Source of the DNA: Spirometra erinaceieuropaei
Taxonomy: Eukaryota; Platyhelminthes; Cestoda; Diphyllobothriidea; Diphyllobothriidae
Direction of reading: 5' to 3'
Assembly: GCA_902702965.1 (NCBI GenBank)
Contig: CACRXP010000144.1
Span: forward strand, 992,424 to 1,056,423
DNA length: 64,000 nucleotides
The notes below the pieces were generated by a model that searched no databases, was not told the origin of the DNA, and worked only from the letters and a program-made list of their open reading frames with translations. This document shows positions 54,151 to 64,000 of this stretch, one piece after another. The first letter of the stretch is position 1, and each line of letters opens with the position of its first letter. The position numbers were made by a program, and so were the translations under genes.

Positions 54151-55141
54151 TATAATAGGTGGCTAACTCATGAAATGTCAACAGAAATTCCGAAATGCGT
54201 CTCCGTTTCGAAAAGATTAACTAAGTAGAGTTGTAAAACAGATCATCATGCAAAATAATTCTATAAAAATTCAGTTACCCCAGGACGCCGGCTTTCGTAC
54301 GAACTTCATTCTGGCTGCATCCAAATACCATATTCCGTAAGAATGACTACTTATGTAGCATGCATTTTTTCATTGATTTTCGATGCCCTTAAAAATTCAA
54401 TTATATTTCACGGAAAACATGCAAACAAATATTCATTCGTTGCTCATTCTGTAGAAAATTACGTCTTCTTTCAACGTTACACTCGAAGGAAGGGTAAAAT
54501 TCGGTTTTAAAGAAGTTTCTAATTGTGGGATTTTTTAATACCATGAAATGGCCCTTCATAAAAGGTCATGTCTCTGCAGTTGCCAATTTGGCTTGTAAAG
54601 TTAATAATGTGGCTCAAATCCACCGCTTAATTTCATAAACCCCGTATGGTCTCCTCTTAATACGGTAGATAAATGTATGGCTTTCAGTACGCGGAAATTA
54701 TATGGCCTGTAGTTTGGGAACCCTGAATGCAAGTGTAACGGCAGGTCGGGATAAAAATAATTCGGGAATTGGAAAAGTTTTATGAAACCAAATTATACCC
54801 TTCTTCTGAGTGTACAATTGAAAGAAGACGTCATTTCTCTACAGAATGAGCAATGAATAAATATTTGTTTGCATGTTTTCCGTGAAATATAATTGAATTT
54901 TTAAGGGCATCGAAAATCAATGAAAAAATGCATGCTACATAAGTAGTCATTTTTACAGAGTATGGTATTTGGATGCAGCCAGATTGAAGTTTGTACAAAA
55001 TCCGGCGTCCTGGGGTAACTGATATATTATAGAATTTTGTTGTACGATGATCTGTTTTATAACTCTACTAAATTAATCTTTTCGAAACGGAAACGCATTT
55101 CGGAATTTCAGTTGAGATTTCACCAGTTAGCCCACTTACTG
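54151..55141. mobile_element. Foldback element F, second well-preserved copy
   Basis: About 990 bp. The right end is TTACTG followed by TA. The left end is diverged (TATAATAGGTGGCTAACTC for TACAGTAAATGTGCTAACTC). Arms share ATGAAATGTCAAC, CATGCATTTTTTCATTGATT and TTCAATTATATTTCACGGAA. The loop (ACGCGGAAATTATATGGCCT, GGGAACCCTGAATGCAAGTG) is in the opposite orientation to that at 45413. Confidence 0.75.
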
Positions 55142-56579
55142 TACATGTCTGTGTGTCAGCGCAGTTTCTAAGACGTCATTCTGTATTTACTGATTAGTCT
55201 ATTCTTATCTGTATCTTGCGTGAACACGTTATTAGATGAGCCGAGTAATTCCATGCAATAACGGAGGGTTTAAAAATATGCAGTACATACCAGAACATAA
55301 GACAGAGAGGAAACACCGGTATGCAAGGCGTGCTTTAGTCGCAAAGCCGCTCCTTCAGCCGCAGTATAGCCACTGAGGTTGCAATAAGCGAGGTTTGTGG
55401 CCCAATCTGCTTTGCAAGACAAACGTCGTGAAACCTGTACAACAACATTTGAATCGATTTCCAAAGCCACGTAGCAGAACTAACCGTTAGGAGTACTGCT
55501 TCTGAATTGCTTCCTACATAGCGGCACCTCTGTTTTTGAACTAACCTTTTCGAATCTGTGCTAGAAAAGAAAGACACTAGTTAAGTAATACATATATTTG
55601 TCCGGCTTGTGGAGCTTGTATGCAGTCACCCAGGTTTCCTAAAAAGGATACAAAAGGTTCTAAGTTTGCGGTGCATTGGAAGGTACAGAGTTTACCAACA
55701 ATAACAATGGGTCGCGCACACGAAGCATCTTATACACATACATATTCTCCCAATATGAATTCGTCCTGGCACCTGCTTCCCAGCGAATTCGCATTAGGAC
55801 GTTCTAAACGCACTAGACTCTAAAGACTTACCAAGAGCACAAGTCATTCTTATGTTTAATTACTCAGTTTGACAGAAAGACACTGCCAGGCGAGTTAGCT
55901 CAAGGCATCGGATTTCGTAGTTTTACCTAGAATGTTTGATCAAGTAAAAAGTGGACGATAAGTGCACATTATTTAATAGGCTGTTGTGTCCCGATGTGAT
56001 CGACGCTATCGGAGTCAGTAAAAGATATCAGCTGAGGCAGTTCGTCTCGGGTCGATGGGCACCGCAGTCACTCGTGTCTTATTTGAAAGCTGCAGTTATT
56101 AACTAATTGCGGGGCATAGGCTGTCTGATGGAAAACAGGACCTGTGTGCAGTACACAGGAGGAAAACTCACACACACTGCTGAGATAAGCCGAGAGACGA
56201 CATCTGTCACGAATCCGCCGCATGATTTTTTAACTGCGTTATAACATGCACTGAGTAACGATTCAAAGGGAACACAGGGGGTAGGAAGCGGGATTGACTG
56301 ACGAAAACTACGAGCAGGCCACGCCGACACCAACGAGCGCGCATAGCTCTAAAATTAATTTGTCTTTAGCCTTGAACATCCGTAACTAGACAATTTCGCC
56401 CATTAAGGTCGCCAGAATCCTATAAACGGACAGTATTCTCCAAAATAAACAAATGACGAGACGTAAAGGAAACAGATAGTGTGCCCAAGGTGGCTGTTTG
56501 CCAAATATTGATATCTACACTCATTCTACGTGCATTTTACACAGTTTGTTTTGTCATGTTAATCCTATTCAGCGTTAGC

Positions 56580-56662
56580 TCCCTCCTCCTCCCCTTCATA
56601 CTCCCCCTCCTCCTCCTCCTCCTCCTCCTCCTCCTCCTCCTTCTCCTCCTCTTCCTCTTGAT
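56580..56662. repeat. (CTC)n microsatellite
   Basis: Long run of CTC/TCC triplets, interrupted near its start. Confidence 0.9.
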
Positions 56663-56944
56663 CTGAAACTGGCTGGCATGACTGGCAAAGGCACACGACA
56701 GACCTTTATCTTGTCGCAAACACCGATGTTGCAAGTGATAAGTCCGACTACAGTCCTGCAACGTAGTCACTCCGTTCTCATGGCGATCCCTTGCAAACGG
56801 TGTTGAAACGACTGTAGCGCTTCGGTAGGTTTCTCAGGAGACGGGCTGCTCGTATGTATTAGGAACGAGCGTGTGGCATCTTTGCAAAAACTGGCGATCA
56901 GAGATGGACTTGTAGCAGCACTATTCGAGCAGAATCATTATGCA

Positions 56945-57070
56945 TGACGACTGTTCGACCGTCGATTCTGTCTATGTCCGCCCCATAGCAGGGTGTGCGC
57001 AAGGACGGCGACTTGCGCTTAAATTAACTTATAGTGATTATAACCCACAATTTACAGTACTTTACAGTAA
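56945..57070 (+). repeat. Repeat family B relic
   Basis: GACTGTTCGACCGTCGATTC, GACGGCGACTTGCGCTTAAA, TTAACTTATAGTGATTATAA. A second piece resembling the family (GTGATAGTAGACTTGCGCAA, CTAACCTGGACCTGACGGG) follows at 57425-57510. Confidence 0.5.
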
Positions 57071-57889
57071 CGCCTACATCAAGTCTGAATGAAATCGGAG
57101 CAAGATTTTTACACGATACTGTCCACAAGTAATTAGACTAAAGAAAGTACAAACCTCGACAGGTGGATACTACAAATGAGTGGACTGAATTCCAACGCCT
57201 GACTTCGGACAACACAATGTAAATTCGCAAGCGTGCATCGCACGCATGTACAGGAACGATTTTAGGTGACAGGGACGACCTTCGGCCTCAAGGTCAAAGT
57301 CAACCGATTGGCCAAATAAACAAATGCAGTTCGGGTGGGCAAGGAAAGAACAAAGAAGGTTGCAGAAAAACAGGCAAATTTCACAGAGGGTAGACACGGA
57401 GAATTTCCAAACTTGACCCTTAGAAGATAACAGTGATAGTAGACTTGCGCAACGTCAGCCGCACTCGCTCCTTCCTCACTAACCTGGACCTGACGGGATC
57501 GGGCGCAAATGTGTGGGTCGGCGTGAACGTGCGCCTGGGCTTGCTGTCAGTCGTTTTGCATATTAACTAGGAAACACACCAGGTTCAGTATCTGTATTTT
57601 GTGGTGCCCACAGCTTCTTGCGGCTCGCATTAATCAGGCAGCTTGGAGCCCACTCGACCGCATAACCGCTGCCGTATGTGGGCAGGGGTGTGATGGCACG
57701 TCTAGACGTAGGTCTTCAGACTGCCTTAGCCAGTGCGCCCAAACCTAGCACCCAATGGTTGACAGGATCGGCCAGTCGACTGGTGCGTGGCAAATAGAGG
57801 AGAGAGTCGGGCCGACACTGGGGAATCCACTCAGCCCTGATGCATTGCTCTCACGCGCTTGAATCTATCCTGAAACGCTGATAGTCGTG

Positions 57890-58150
57890 ACTAGGAAGGT
57901 TGTCAACTGATAGGATAACTCTGTCCTTCTCGAGACTGAGAGTCAGACCGCAACGACTCCCCAGCAATGTGGTCTTTAAGACGCCCATGCGATGTCCCAG
58001 AAGCCGTTGTGAAAGCCTGTTGCATGTTGAGGAGGTCATTTCATTGGGTGTGAGACGCGTACACGGGCCGCTCAACTCTGCAAGTCACTGCGTCCAGGCC
58101 CACTTCCGGTCGCGCTGACATTGACTTGCCGTCGGGGCAAGGCGGCTGAG
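57890..58150. repeat. Dispersed repeat D, copy 2
   Basis: Diverged homologue of 53570-53870. The minus strand is open for 74 codons (58075-57851), but the other copy is not open in the same frame. Confidence 0.45.
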
Positions 58151-58159
58151 AGCAGAGCT

Positions 58160-59540
58160 AGAGCGGTAGATGTTTCGAAGGTCACCGGTGTTGCGTCAAC
58201 TCCGTTGGGCACAAGGCTAACGTCGTTGACTTGTTTCTCACTTTTCTCCTTGCATTAGACACGTCTGGAAATGTTCCCTGTACGGAAATCGACGACGCAC
58301 CGTAACGCCGAATGCCATCCCCGAAATCTCGACTTGGACCTAGAATGGCCGTTCTACAAGCTGTTATGTAGACCTGTCTTCCACCTGCCAAACGATATGC
58401 ACCGTTTATGGTCAGGAGTGCACAGCTGACACATGTGATGGGACATCACAAATACCGTTCATTGCCAACGATACCGTCAGTCTCTCCGGTTTCAGATGCC
58501 ATACTTATTTCGGTCAGCTTCTACTATATCCCAAGTTACAGACAACTCTTATCTGAGGAATTTCAGAAAAATGTTTGTTTCCTAGAGCCCAGTGGGGTGC
58601 CAAACTATTGTCACTCCTGTCGACACTGACTCTTTCCATCCATCAGGCCAAATTGATGAAAAACATGTTAGGAAGGTACCGGGAACTTCCCCCGTTAAAG
58701 CCCATAGGGGAAATATGATGGCCCACACAACCACCGCCTCAGTTGAATACCTGCCAAATATTATTCACTTAAGAAGTAGGAGGCTGGTGGATGGAAGGCA
58801 GAGAGCATTGTCGGGGGCCGTGTCGTCCACGCCTATGGGCTGGTCTGTCTTCACACCCCATTTGCCGAAGGGCACGCAAGCTGTAGAAGAGAGAGAGAGC
58901 GGGGGAGTCGCAGTTTTTATTGGAAGCACTTACCACACATAGTCCCGCCACCCCATGCACCGCGGCCCCTTCGTGAGCGGTTACAGTTGGTGGCTACGAT
59001 TATGAAGGGAGGCTGAAACAGAAGGGAAAATTAATGCAAGTTTCCCCCTTTTGGCCCTCCCACCCCGCCCATCCCCTATGTCCATCTCGAAAATCTAATT
59101 AACGTGAACTCCGCTGAGTTGTAAAAAGCATTTGGAGCGTTTAACCTGATGCCCGGCTTTCATCTACCCCTCGTCAATTCCCTCAGCCCCCGCCGCCGCC
59201 GCCACCAGCGACCTCATAATTTATCGCCTGTGCTTGTGTGTAGGTCATATTCCAACATGGCCCCTCCCATTTCCCAACCGCCGCCCCCCCCCCCCACCTT
59301 TAGGGCGCATATTGCTACAGAGCACACGACAAGCGCGCAAGCCCGGGATGCAGAAAGTGGGTGCGGTTGGGATGGACCCGGACGACCTGGCGAGATGGAA
59401 CGTAGGCCTGACCAGATTAACTCGTAAATACTGCTGGTTAATTTGGGCCTATCTTGTACCGCTTGAGAAGACCTGCGGCGCCGGCCACGTAGACGGCGTT
59501 TTGCTCCACAGACAGGCTGACGGACAACGAGGACAACGAT
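58160..59540. other. Intergenic block, partly GC-rich
   Basis: A CCG/C-run low-complexity segment lies at about 59185-59300. No gene recognised before the LINE fragment. Confidence 0.35.
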
Positions 59541-59554
59541 GAGGGTTGCCGTGG

Positions 59555-59745
59555 GTACGCCTGCGGTTCTCTTGACTACTCCTCTGCCTTCAACGCCGTC
59601 CCGCGTCATCTTCTCCTTACCAAAACATCTGCGTGAGGCTCTCCAGGCCGAACTGTTGCGTGGCTCGACGATTACCTTATTTGCCGCGCTCAATTTGGTC
59701 AGTCGGGCAAGCGGACATCCATGGTCATTCCCAATGCTTGTAGAG
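59555..59745 (+). pseudogene. Non-LTR (LINE) reverse transcriptase fragment
   Basis: The frame starting near 59568 reads LDYSSAFNAVPRHLLLTK, a stop, then VAWLDDYLICRAQFGQSGKR and TSMVIP. This is the RT segment D-Y-S-S-A-F-N-x-[IV]-P-R..L..WL..YL..R.Q..........S of CR1/Rex/jockey-type LINEs. The aspartate of the first catalytic motif is kept. The following PQGCVLSPLLF and YADD motifs are not found, so the fragment is truncated on both sides. Confidence 0.65.
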
Positions 59746-60249
59746 TTTTTCAAGGTTCCACTTTATTCCCCCAACAATCTTAAAAACATAGCGTATGCCT
59801 CAACTGCTGCAAGAGACATTGCGAAAGACGGTAAGGATACAGTATGCAACCCCACACAGGGAACAAACATTAGGTCATCGTGTAATGCGAATTTTATGGG
59901 TTGGGCTAAACTAGGGTAAACATTTGGATAAATGTTGAGGTGTTATATTGTGCCTTCAACGTCCTTCGCGGTCAGTCTTACCTTGAGTGCGGGCGACAGT
60001 GAAAATAGTCGCTGACCGAGTCGTCTGGTCTAAAATCAACTGGGAGGTGGGGCCTTGCACCCGATCTCGTCTCCCACGTCAGCGAGTCAAAATTCATCAC
60101 CGAAACGCTTCATTTACGGGCATCTTCTCCACTCATGAGGCGCGTTTCTTGACTTCATAGGTCCTCTCTCGTCTTCTAATGGTTCTACATATAAGATGAG
60201 TTTCTCTGACCGTTTTACTTGTAAGGCGGTTACTGTGTCCATCCCGAAC

Positions 60250-60660
60250 ATCAGTATTGAAGTCATAGCGCATCGGGTGTCCTCTTTTTGAGTTCCTACG
60301 ACTATCTTAACTGACCGAGAATCCCGGTTCTGTTTAACTTTGTTCTGACAGCTCATCTCGCTTCTTGACGCTAACCGGATTCGGACGAAATCGTACCGTT
60401 TCCAGGCAAATGGTCTCGCTGAATGATTCCATCGACAGCTAAAGAGGGCCAAATTCGCTCAGTCCCATCTCCTTTGATGGTCTGATAAGCTCCCTGTAGT
60501 GATGCTGTCCCTCCGTTCCAATCTCAAGGCAGGTCTCCATTTCATTGAAGCCGATTGTCTCTACCGACCACCCCAACCCCCGAGGAATGATGAAGGTATC
60601 AAGATATCTGGCAGTGTAAACAAATATTGTGAATTTTTTGCAGTTCTTTCCCAAAAGAAA
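60250..60660 (-). pseudogene. Possible Penelope-like RT relic
   Basis: On the minus strand, 60654-60439 reads TARYLDTFIIPRG, comparable to the PLE catalytic block ARYVDDTFVILKR with one aspartate lost. At the expected distance come METCLEIGTEGQ (compare FTLETEVDGQ) and RPSKEMGLSEF (compare VRRKTDGSL), then in other frames WNHSARPF and RFRPNPVSVKKRDE (compare NHPVSHKR). Each match alone is weak; their order and spacing suggest an old PLE. Confidence 0.4.
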
Positions 60661-60979
60661 TAGATTACATTTGATCTAGTTACGAGAGTGCGGTAGTGTC
60701 AATTATAAAAAGCGAGGACGCAATATGCCACGATGACCTGGTTTTTGTCCCCTGAATGCGGTCAGATACTGCCTCCCTGTAGTTAATATTTTTTTGAAGC
60801 CAAAAAGGAGAAAAACCGAAGAAATTCTCCCCCTCACCTGCACTATACGGTAAGGATGGTTCTTGATGGGAAAGCCTACTGCCGTGTCTAAACTTGGTTT
60901 CTAGAACAAGAACTTTATTCGCATAAATTTCGAGCTGATGCACAAGCTCAACCACCGTCCAGAGATTCACAATCACAGA

Positions 60980-63540
60980 CTGCCTGTACTTGTCAGTCCA
61001 TAGGCTAAATCAAAAACCAGCATAAATGAACCCCTCGCTGGAAATGTTTCTTCGAACTACAGCAACAAGATCTATCGCATTTTACTGGATTACTCCAAAA
61101 TAAGGACAACTTCCAACCTGATCATCAGCGATGGAGGTCATAGAGATTAAAGTTATTTTCCTGGAAGGAGAATTAGTGCTGTAAATAGAATATGAAGGGG
61201 TACCCAAAAAAGACCATTGTGGGTTGGCAGTACTAACCTCTCACGCTACGCAAGTCTACTAGACATCCCTCCTGATCAGTTGACCAAGTAGCATTCACGA
61301 GGAACAATCGCAGAGGAAGGAGTGATTGTTAGTTTAAACCCCCTCTCAACGCTCTCGGCGATTTTGTGATGGTAATTTTTAAAGAGCGATGAGCCAACAT
61401 CAAATTCTGTTTCCTGCCCATGGTGGCCTTGTTTGTTCGACATCAAATGAATCGCGGACGTTGCACTTATTCCTCTTAGCACCATAGTGAACCGCCCATG
61501 TTATCTGCAAGTTCTGAAGAGGTAACATGAGGCAGGTAGAAAAGTTTGACTTGGACTGCGGCGATCGGGGGACTGGAGGTTTTGTCATGACAACGCGCCT
61601 GCCCCCACAGCGTTAAAACTCAGCCGGTTTTTGACACAACATGGCAAAGCAATGGTCTCTCGTTCCTCTTATTCCTGCGACCTCTTATTTTTTCCAAAAA
61701 TTAAGAAAAACCTAATGGTAAAACGTTTTCAGAATGTAGAAGAGGTCGAGAAAAAGTCGCTGGGGGCATTTAAAAACGTTATTTCTGAAGAATACAAAAA
61801 ATGTTTCCAATAGGGAAGAATGCCGGGAACATTGCATATCGTCGAACGTACACTACTTCGATGGTCATAAGTGTTTTTGAGGTACTATTTTAAATATAAA
61901 AAATTTAAATACATATTTCCCGTTTTTGGGTTACCCTCCAAAATGGTGAAATTTTAATCGGTCACTGACAGTTCAGTCTTCTTAGGCTAACTACATTGTC
62001 AAAGTTTGCGAGCACCCCAACACGTTTAACTATTACTTCCTAGTATATATTTTGAAATTCAACTGCACCTTGTGATGGGTATTTCAGTCGCTTCCCCCAA
62101 CAGTGTAAATGTGCTAAAGTTCCAGTAACTTTTCATTTACTTTTACATGGGGGGGGGGATATTTGTTAAGTATGCATTTTAAGCGGTGCTGTAAGGATTT
62201 TCCCTGGTACCGTGGGAGTTTCTCGATGATTGAGACCTCTTTCCAAAGTTTTGATGCGTGCTTTGCACGACACCTGTGACTGCTATGAATTGCAGTTATT
62301 TATCTTATGTACTTGGCGTCCAGTCAGAAGAGGCCGTGAAGTGCACTTGTAACTGTAAATCTCCTACAGTTAAAGAGATTAATAAACAGACGAAAGTTCA
62401 GCAAGACCAAAATCATGACTTGTAAAAACGATCATCCAACTTCTGGAATTTTCATTTTTTTTCTCTCTTCACCGATCAACCCGCCGTCTACCTTAAATTT
62501 TCCTTCCGCCCTGATTGCATTACCGCCATGTCGACGGTCTATTTCCGGCCTTCCACATGTATGCACCTCACGTGTCTACTCGCTCACATCATGACCTTGA
62601 AATCGACCAATTGCGTAACCGCTGCCGCTGCGTACGCCCGCGCCCCTCTGGTAGGGAAGGTGTTCATGTCTGCACCCTCTGACCGCTCTGTAGAGGCACA
62701 GGAGGAAACGGAGCTGTGGGAGAAAAGCGCGGTGTGCAAGCGTAATTAAGCTCGCTAAATCAACACTGTTCCCCCATCCCCCCTTCAAGCCCTTTCCTCA
62801 CCCAACTCCCCCGCCCCTCTCATCTAAACTGCTCACTGTACCTCCTTTCGTACTCTCCTCACACTCCGTCTACATTTACCGCCCCACTAACGTGTCAAGA
62901 TGTACCAAAGTGAAGCGCTCCTGCTTGTTTTTAGGCGGATGTGAACGTGAGCGCAAAGTGGCGGAAACGGTAGACTTCTGCCTTGCCGCATTTTCGCATG
63001 CACGCACTGAGTGGACGATGGGCTGGGGCCTGGACGATGGAGGAAGAACTAGGCTGACACACCCTGTCACGAATTACAGTCTCTAAGGTCCTTACTTCAG
63101 TCATGTCAGCCTCCTGCATCGTCATCAGCTCGACAAAGGTAGCAAATTGATTCGGGTCTAATCGGACCATGGGACATTGAAGGTCGCAGAACAAATTTTC
63201 CGTGACGGTCGAGTAAATACCCCAAAAGTCGTGTGCAACACCGTTAACCCATCTGAAGTCAGATTCAACAAGTCCCGACTATGTCCATCTGAGAGACGGT
63301 GGTTGAAATCATCGTCTGCGACGATCAAACATTTATGGGTGAACAAGCTCCCGAAGCGGGATACACGTCCTTCATGATGGACCAAAAATTGATACTGTAC
63401 TGACTCATGGCATGCCTTTGTTAGCTCCGGGGGGTTTATGTGAGTCCTCACGCATTGGAGTGCACGCTTTAGACACGGACGCTTCAAGGCAACGTCAACC
63501 ACTGCGTCTACTAGCCTAGTGTGACTGTCTCACTCTCTTT
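60980..63540. other. Intergenic block, nothing recognised
   Basis: Contains a G homopolymer near 62149-62158 and pyrimidine-rich sequence at 62760-62880. No motif-bearing frame was found. Confidence 0.35.
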
Positions 63541-63544
63541 TTTC

Positions 63545-63662
63545 TCTTCATTTCGTCTGACGACGGGTTAATGTCACCATTTCGAAAATTCACGAGTACA
63601 ACTCGATTTTTTCCGAAGAACATCTTTCCTTTTCATTAAATCGTCTCGGAAAGCCTACCACT
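63545..63662 (+). repeat. PLE 3'-end-like relic with hammerhead-type boxes
   Basis: GT, CTGACGA, CGGGTTAATGTCACC, ATTTC, GAAA, ATTC, then CGAGTACAACTCGATTTTTT. Core boxes CUGACGA and GAAA are intact but stem II is weak and no stem I partner is evident. Resembles 9848-9935. Confidence 0.45.
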
Positions 63663-63670
63663 TCTAATCT

Positions 63671-63690
63671 AAATATATATATATATATAG
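63671..63690. repeat. (TA)n microsatellite
   Basis: Ten TA dinucleotides abutting the 3' end of the following minus-strand SINE. Confidence 0.9.
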
Positions 63691-63691
63691 G

Positions 63692-64000
63692 CAGAATAGT
63701 ATTACCGACAAAGACAAGGGAGACTGGAATGGCCATTTCTGCCTTATTGGCCGTCGTCAGCCAGCCATACCCAAGCCCGAGGTGTGGAACACCCGAGCCT
63801 CGAACTCGCGACCTGTTGGTTTAGAAGTCAACGCCTCTACTCACCGGGCCACGAGCCCGTTGCCCTTTCGGTTTTCGATCGGGAATATACAATGTTAGGG
63901 GGCGCTCGCCGATCGTTCATACGGAACTCACTCGTTCCGTTGTGCCTTAAGAGCTCTCTCTCTCTCGAGCCCGACCAGCAGCCGCACAGCGGCGCATGAA
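63692..64000 (-). mobile_element. tRNA-derived SINE, family A2, running off the window
   Basis: Minus-strand full copy: 3' end GGCAGAATAGTATTACCGAC, hammerhead 63722-63766, B box region GCCTCGAACTCGCGACC, head CGGGCCACGAGCCCG, 5' block GGGGGCGCTCGCCGATCGTT and GAGCCCGACCAGCAGCCGCA. Confidence 0.85.
63722..63766 (-). ncRNA. Hammerhead-like motif in SINE A2
   Basis: Minus strand: GGCTGG, CTGACGA, GGCC-AATA-AGGC (stem II weakened by a G-G opposition), GAAA, TGGCCA, TT, CCAGTC. Stem I pairs fully with one G-U. Core position 7 is C, which hammerheads tolerate. Confidence 0.55.

Noticed and set aside
55885..55935. A-box-like GAGTTAGCTCAAGGC sequence.
   Set aside because: No B box at the right distance.
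59214..59753. 179-codon minus-strand open frame.
   Set aside because: Antisense to the recognisable LINE RT fragment and to GC-rich simple sequence.

Overview
The window looks like repeat-rich, gene-poor nuclear DNA of a metazoan, most plausibly a flatworm and perhaps a diphyllobothriidean tapeworm. That assignment is an inference from the many Penelope-like retroelements (PLEs), the tRNA-derived SINEs, the degenerate TTAGGG/CCCTAA tracts, the LINE relics and the stop-riddled reading frames. There is no convincing host protein-coding gene, no operon structure and no CRISPR array. Nearly every recognisable protein fragment belongs to a retroelement. Two 41-base N runs (16169-16209 and 41815-41855) are assembly gaps.

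Layout. 1-3000: PLE reverse-transcriptase relic, SINE relic, and a 5'-truncated PLE on the minus strand. 3060-4346: dense cluster of a tRNA-derived ~300-bp SINE in head-to-tail and inverted arrangement. 4353-8368: two opposed copies of a hammerhead-bearing repeat enclosing PLE and SINE debris. 8388-11700: more SINEs and a second tandem repeat family. 13861-14275 and 18155-20975: inverted-repeat elements whose cores are degenerate telomere-like arrays; an opposed copy of the first lies at 43023-43440. 22757-23570: PLE with a duplicated GIY-YIG core. 23709-24974, 45413-46404 and 54151-55141: three copies of a ~1-kb foldback element, one cleanly flanked by TA. 31650-32500 and 59555-59745: LINE reverse-transcriptase relics. 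33520-41430: a PLE-dominated tract with at least five copies. 52310-52740 and 63692-64000: further SINEs. The remaining blocks look like unconstrained sequence.

How the parts fit together. The unifying feature is self-cleaving-RNA architecture. The SINE carries, just downstream of its pol III A and B boxes, a 45-nt segment with all the parts of a type I hammerhead ribozyme: the CUGAUGA or CUGACGA core box, a stem II hairpin, GAAA, a loopless palindromic stem III (TGGCCA), an NUH cleavage site, and a six-pair stem I. This segment recurs at 292-310 bp spacing in tandem SINE dimers, the arrangement expected of retrozymes, which are templates for small circular RNAs. A second repeat (8261-8331) and PLE 3' ends (23477-23518; 33523-33558) carry hammerheads of the same loopless-stem-III design. 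PLEs with RT and GIY-YIG endonuclease are the obvious candidates for mobilising these RNAs, but that link is inferred. All coordinates of diverged repeats are approximate because they come from alignment by eye.
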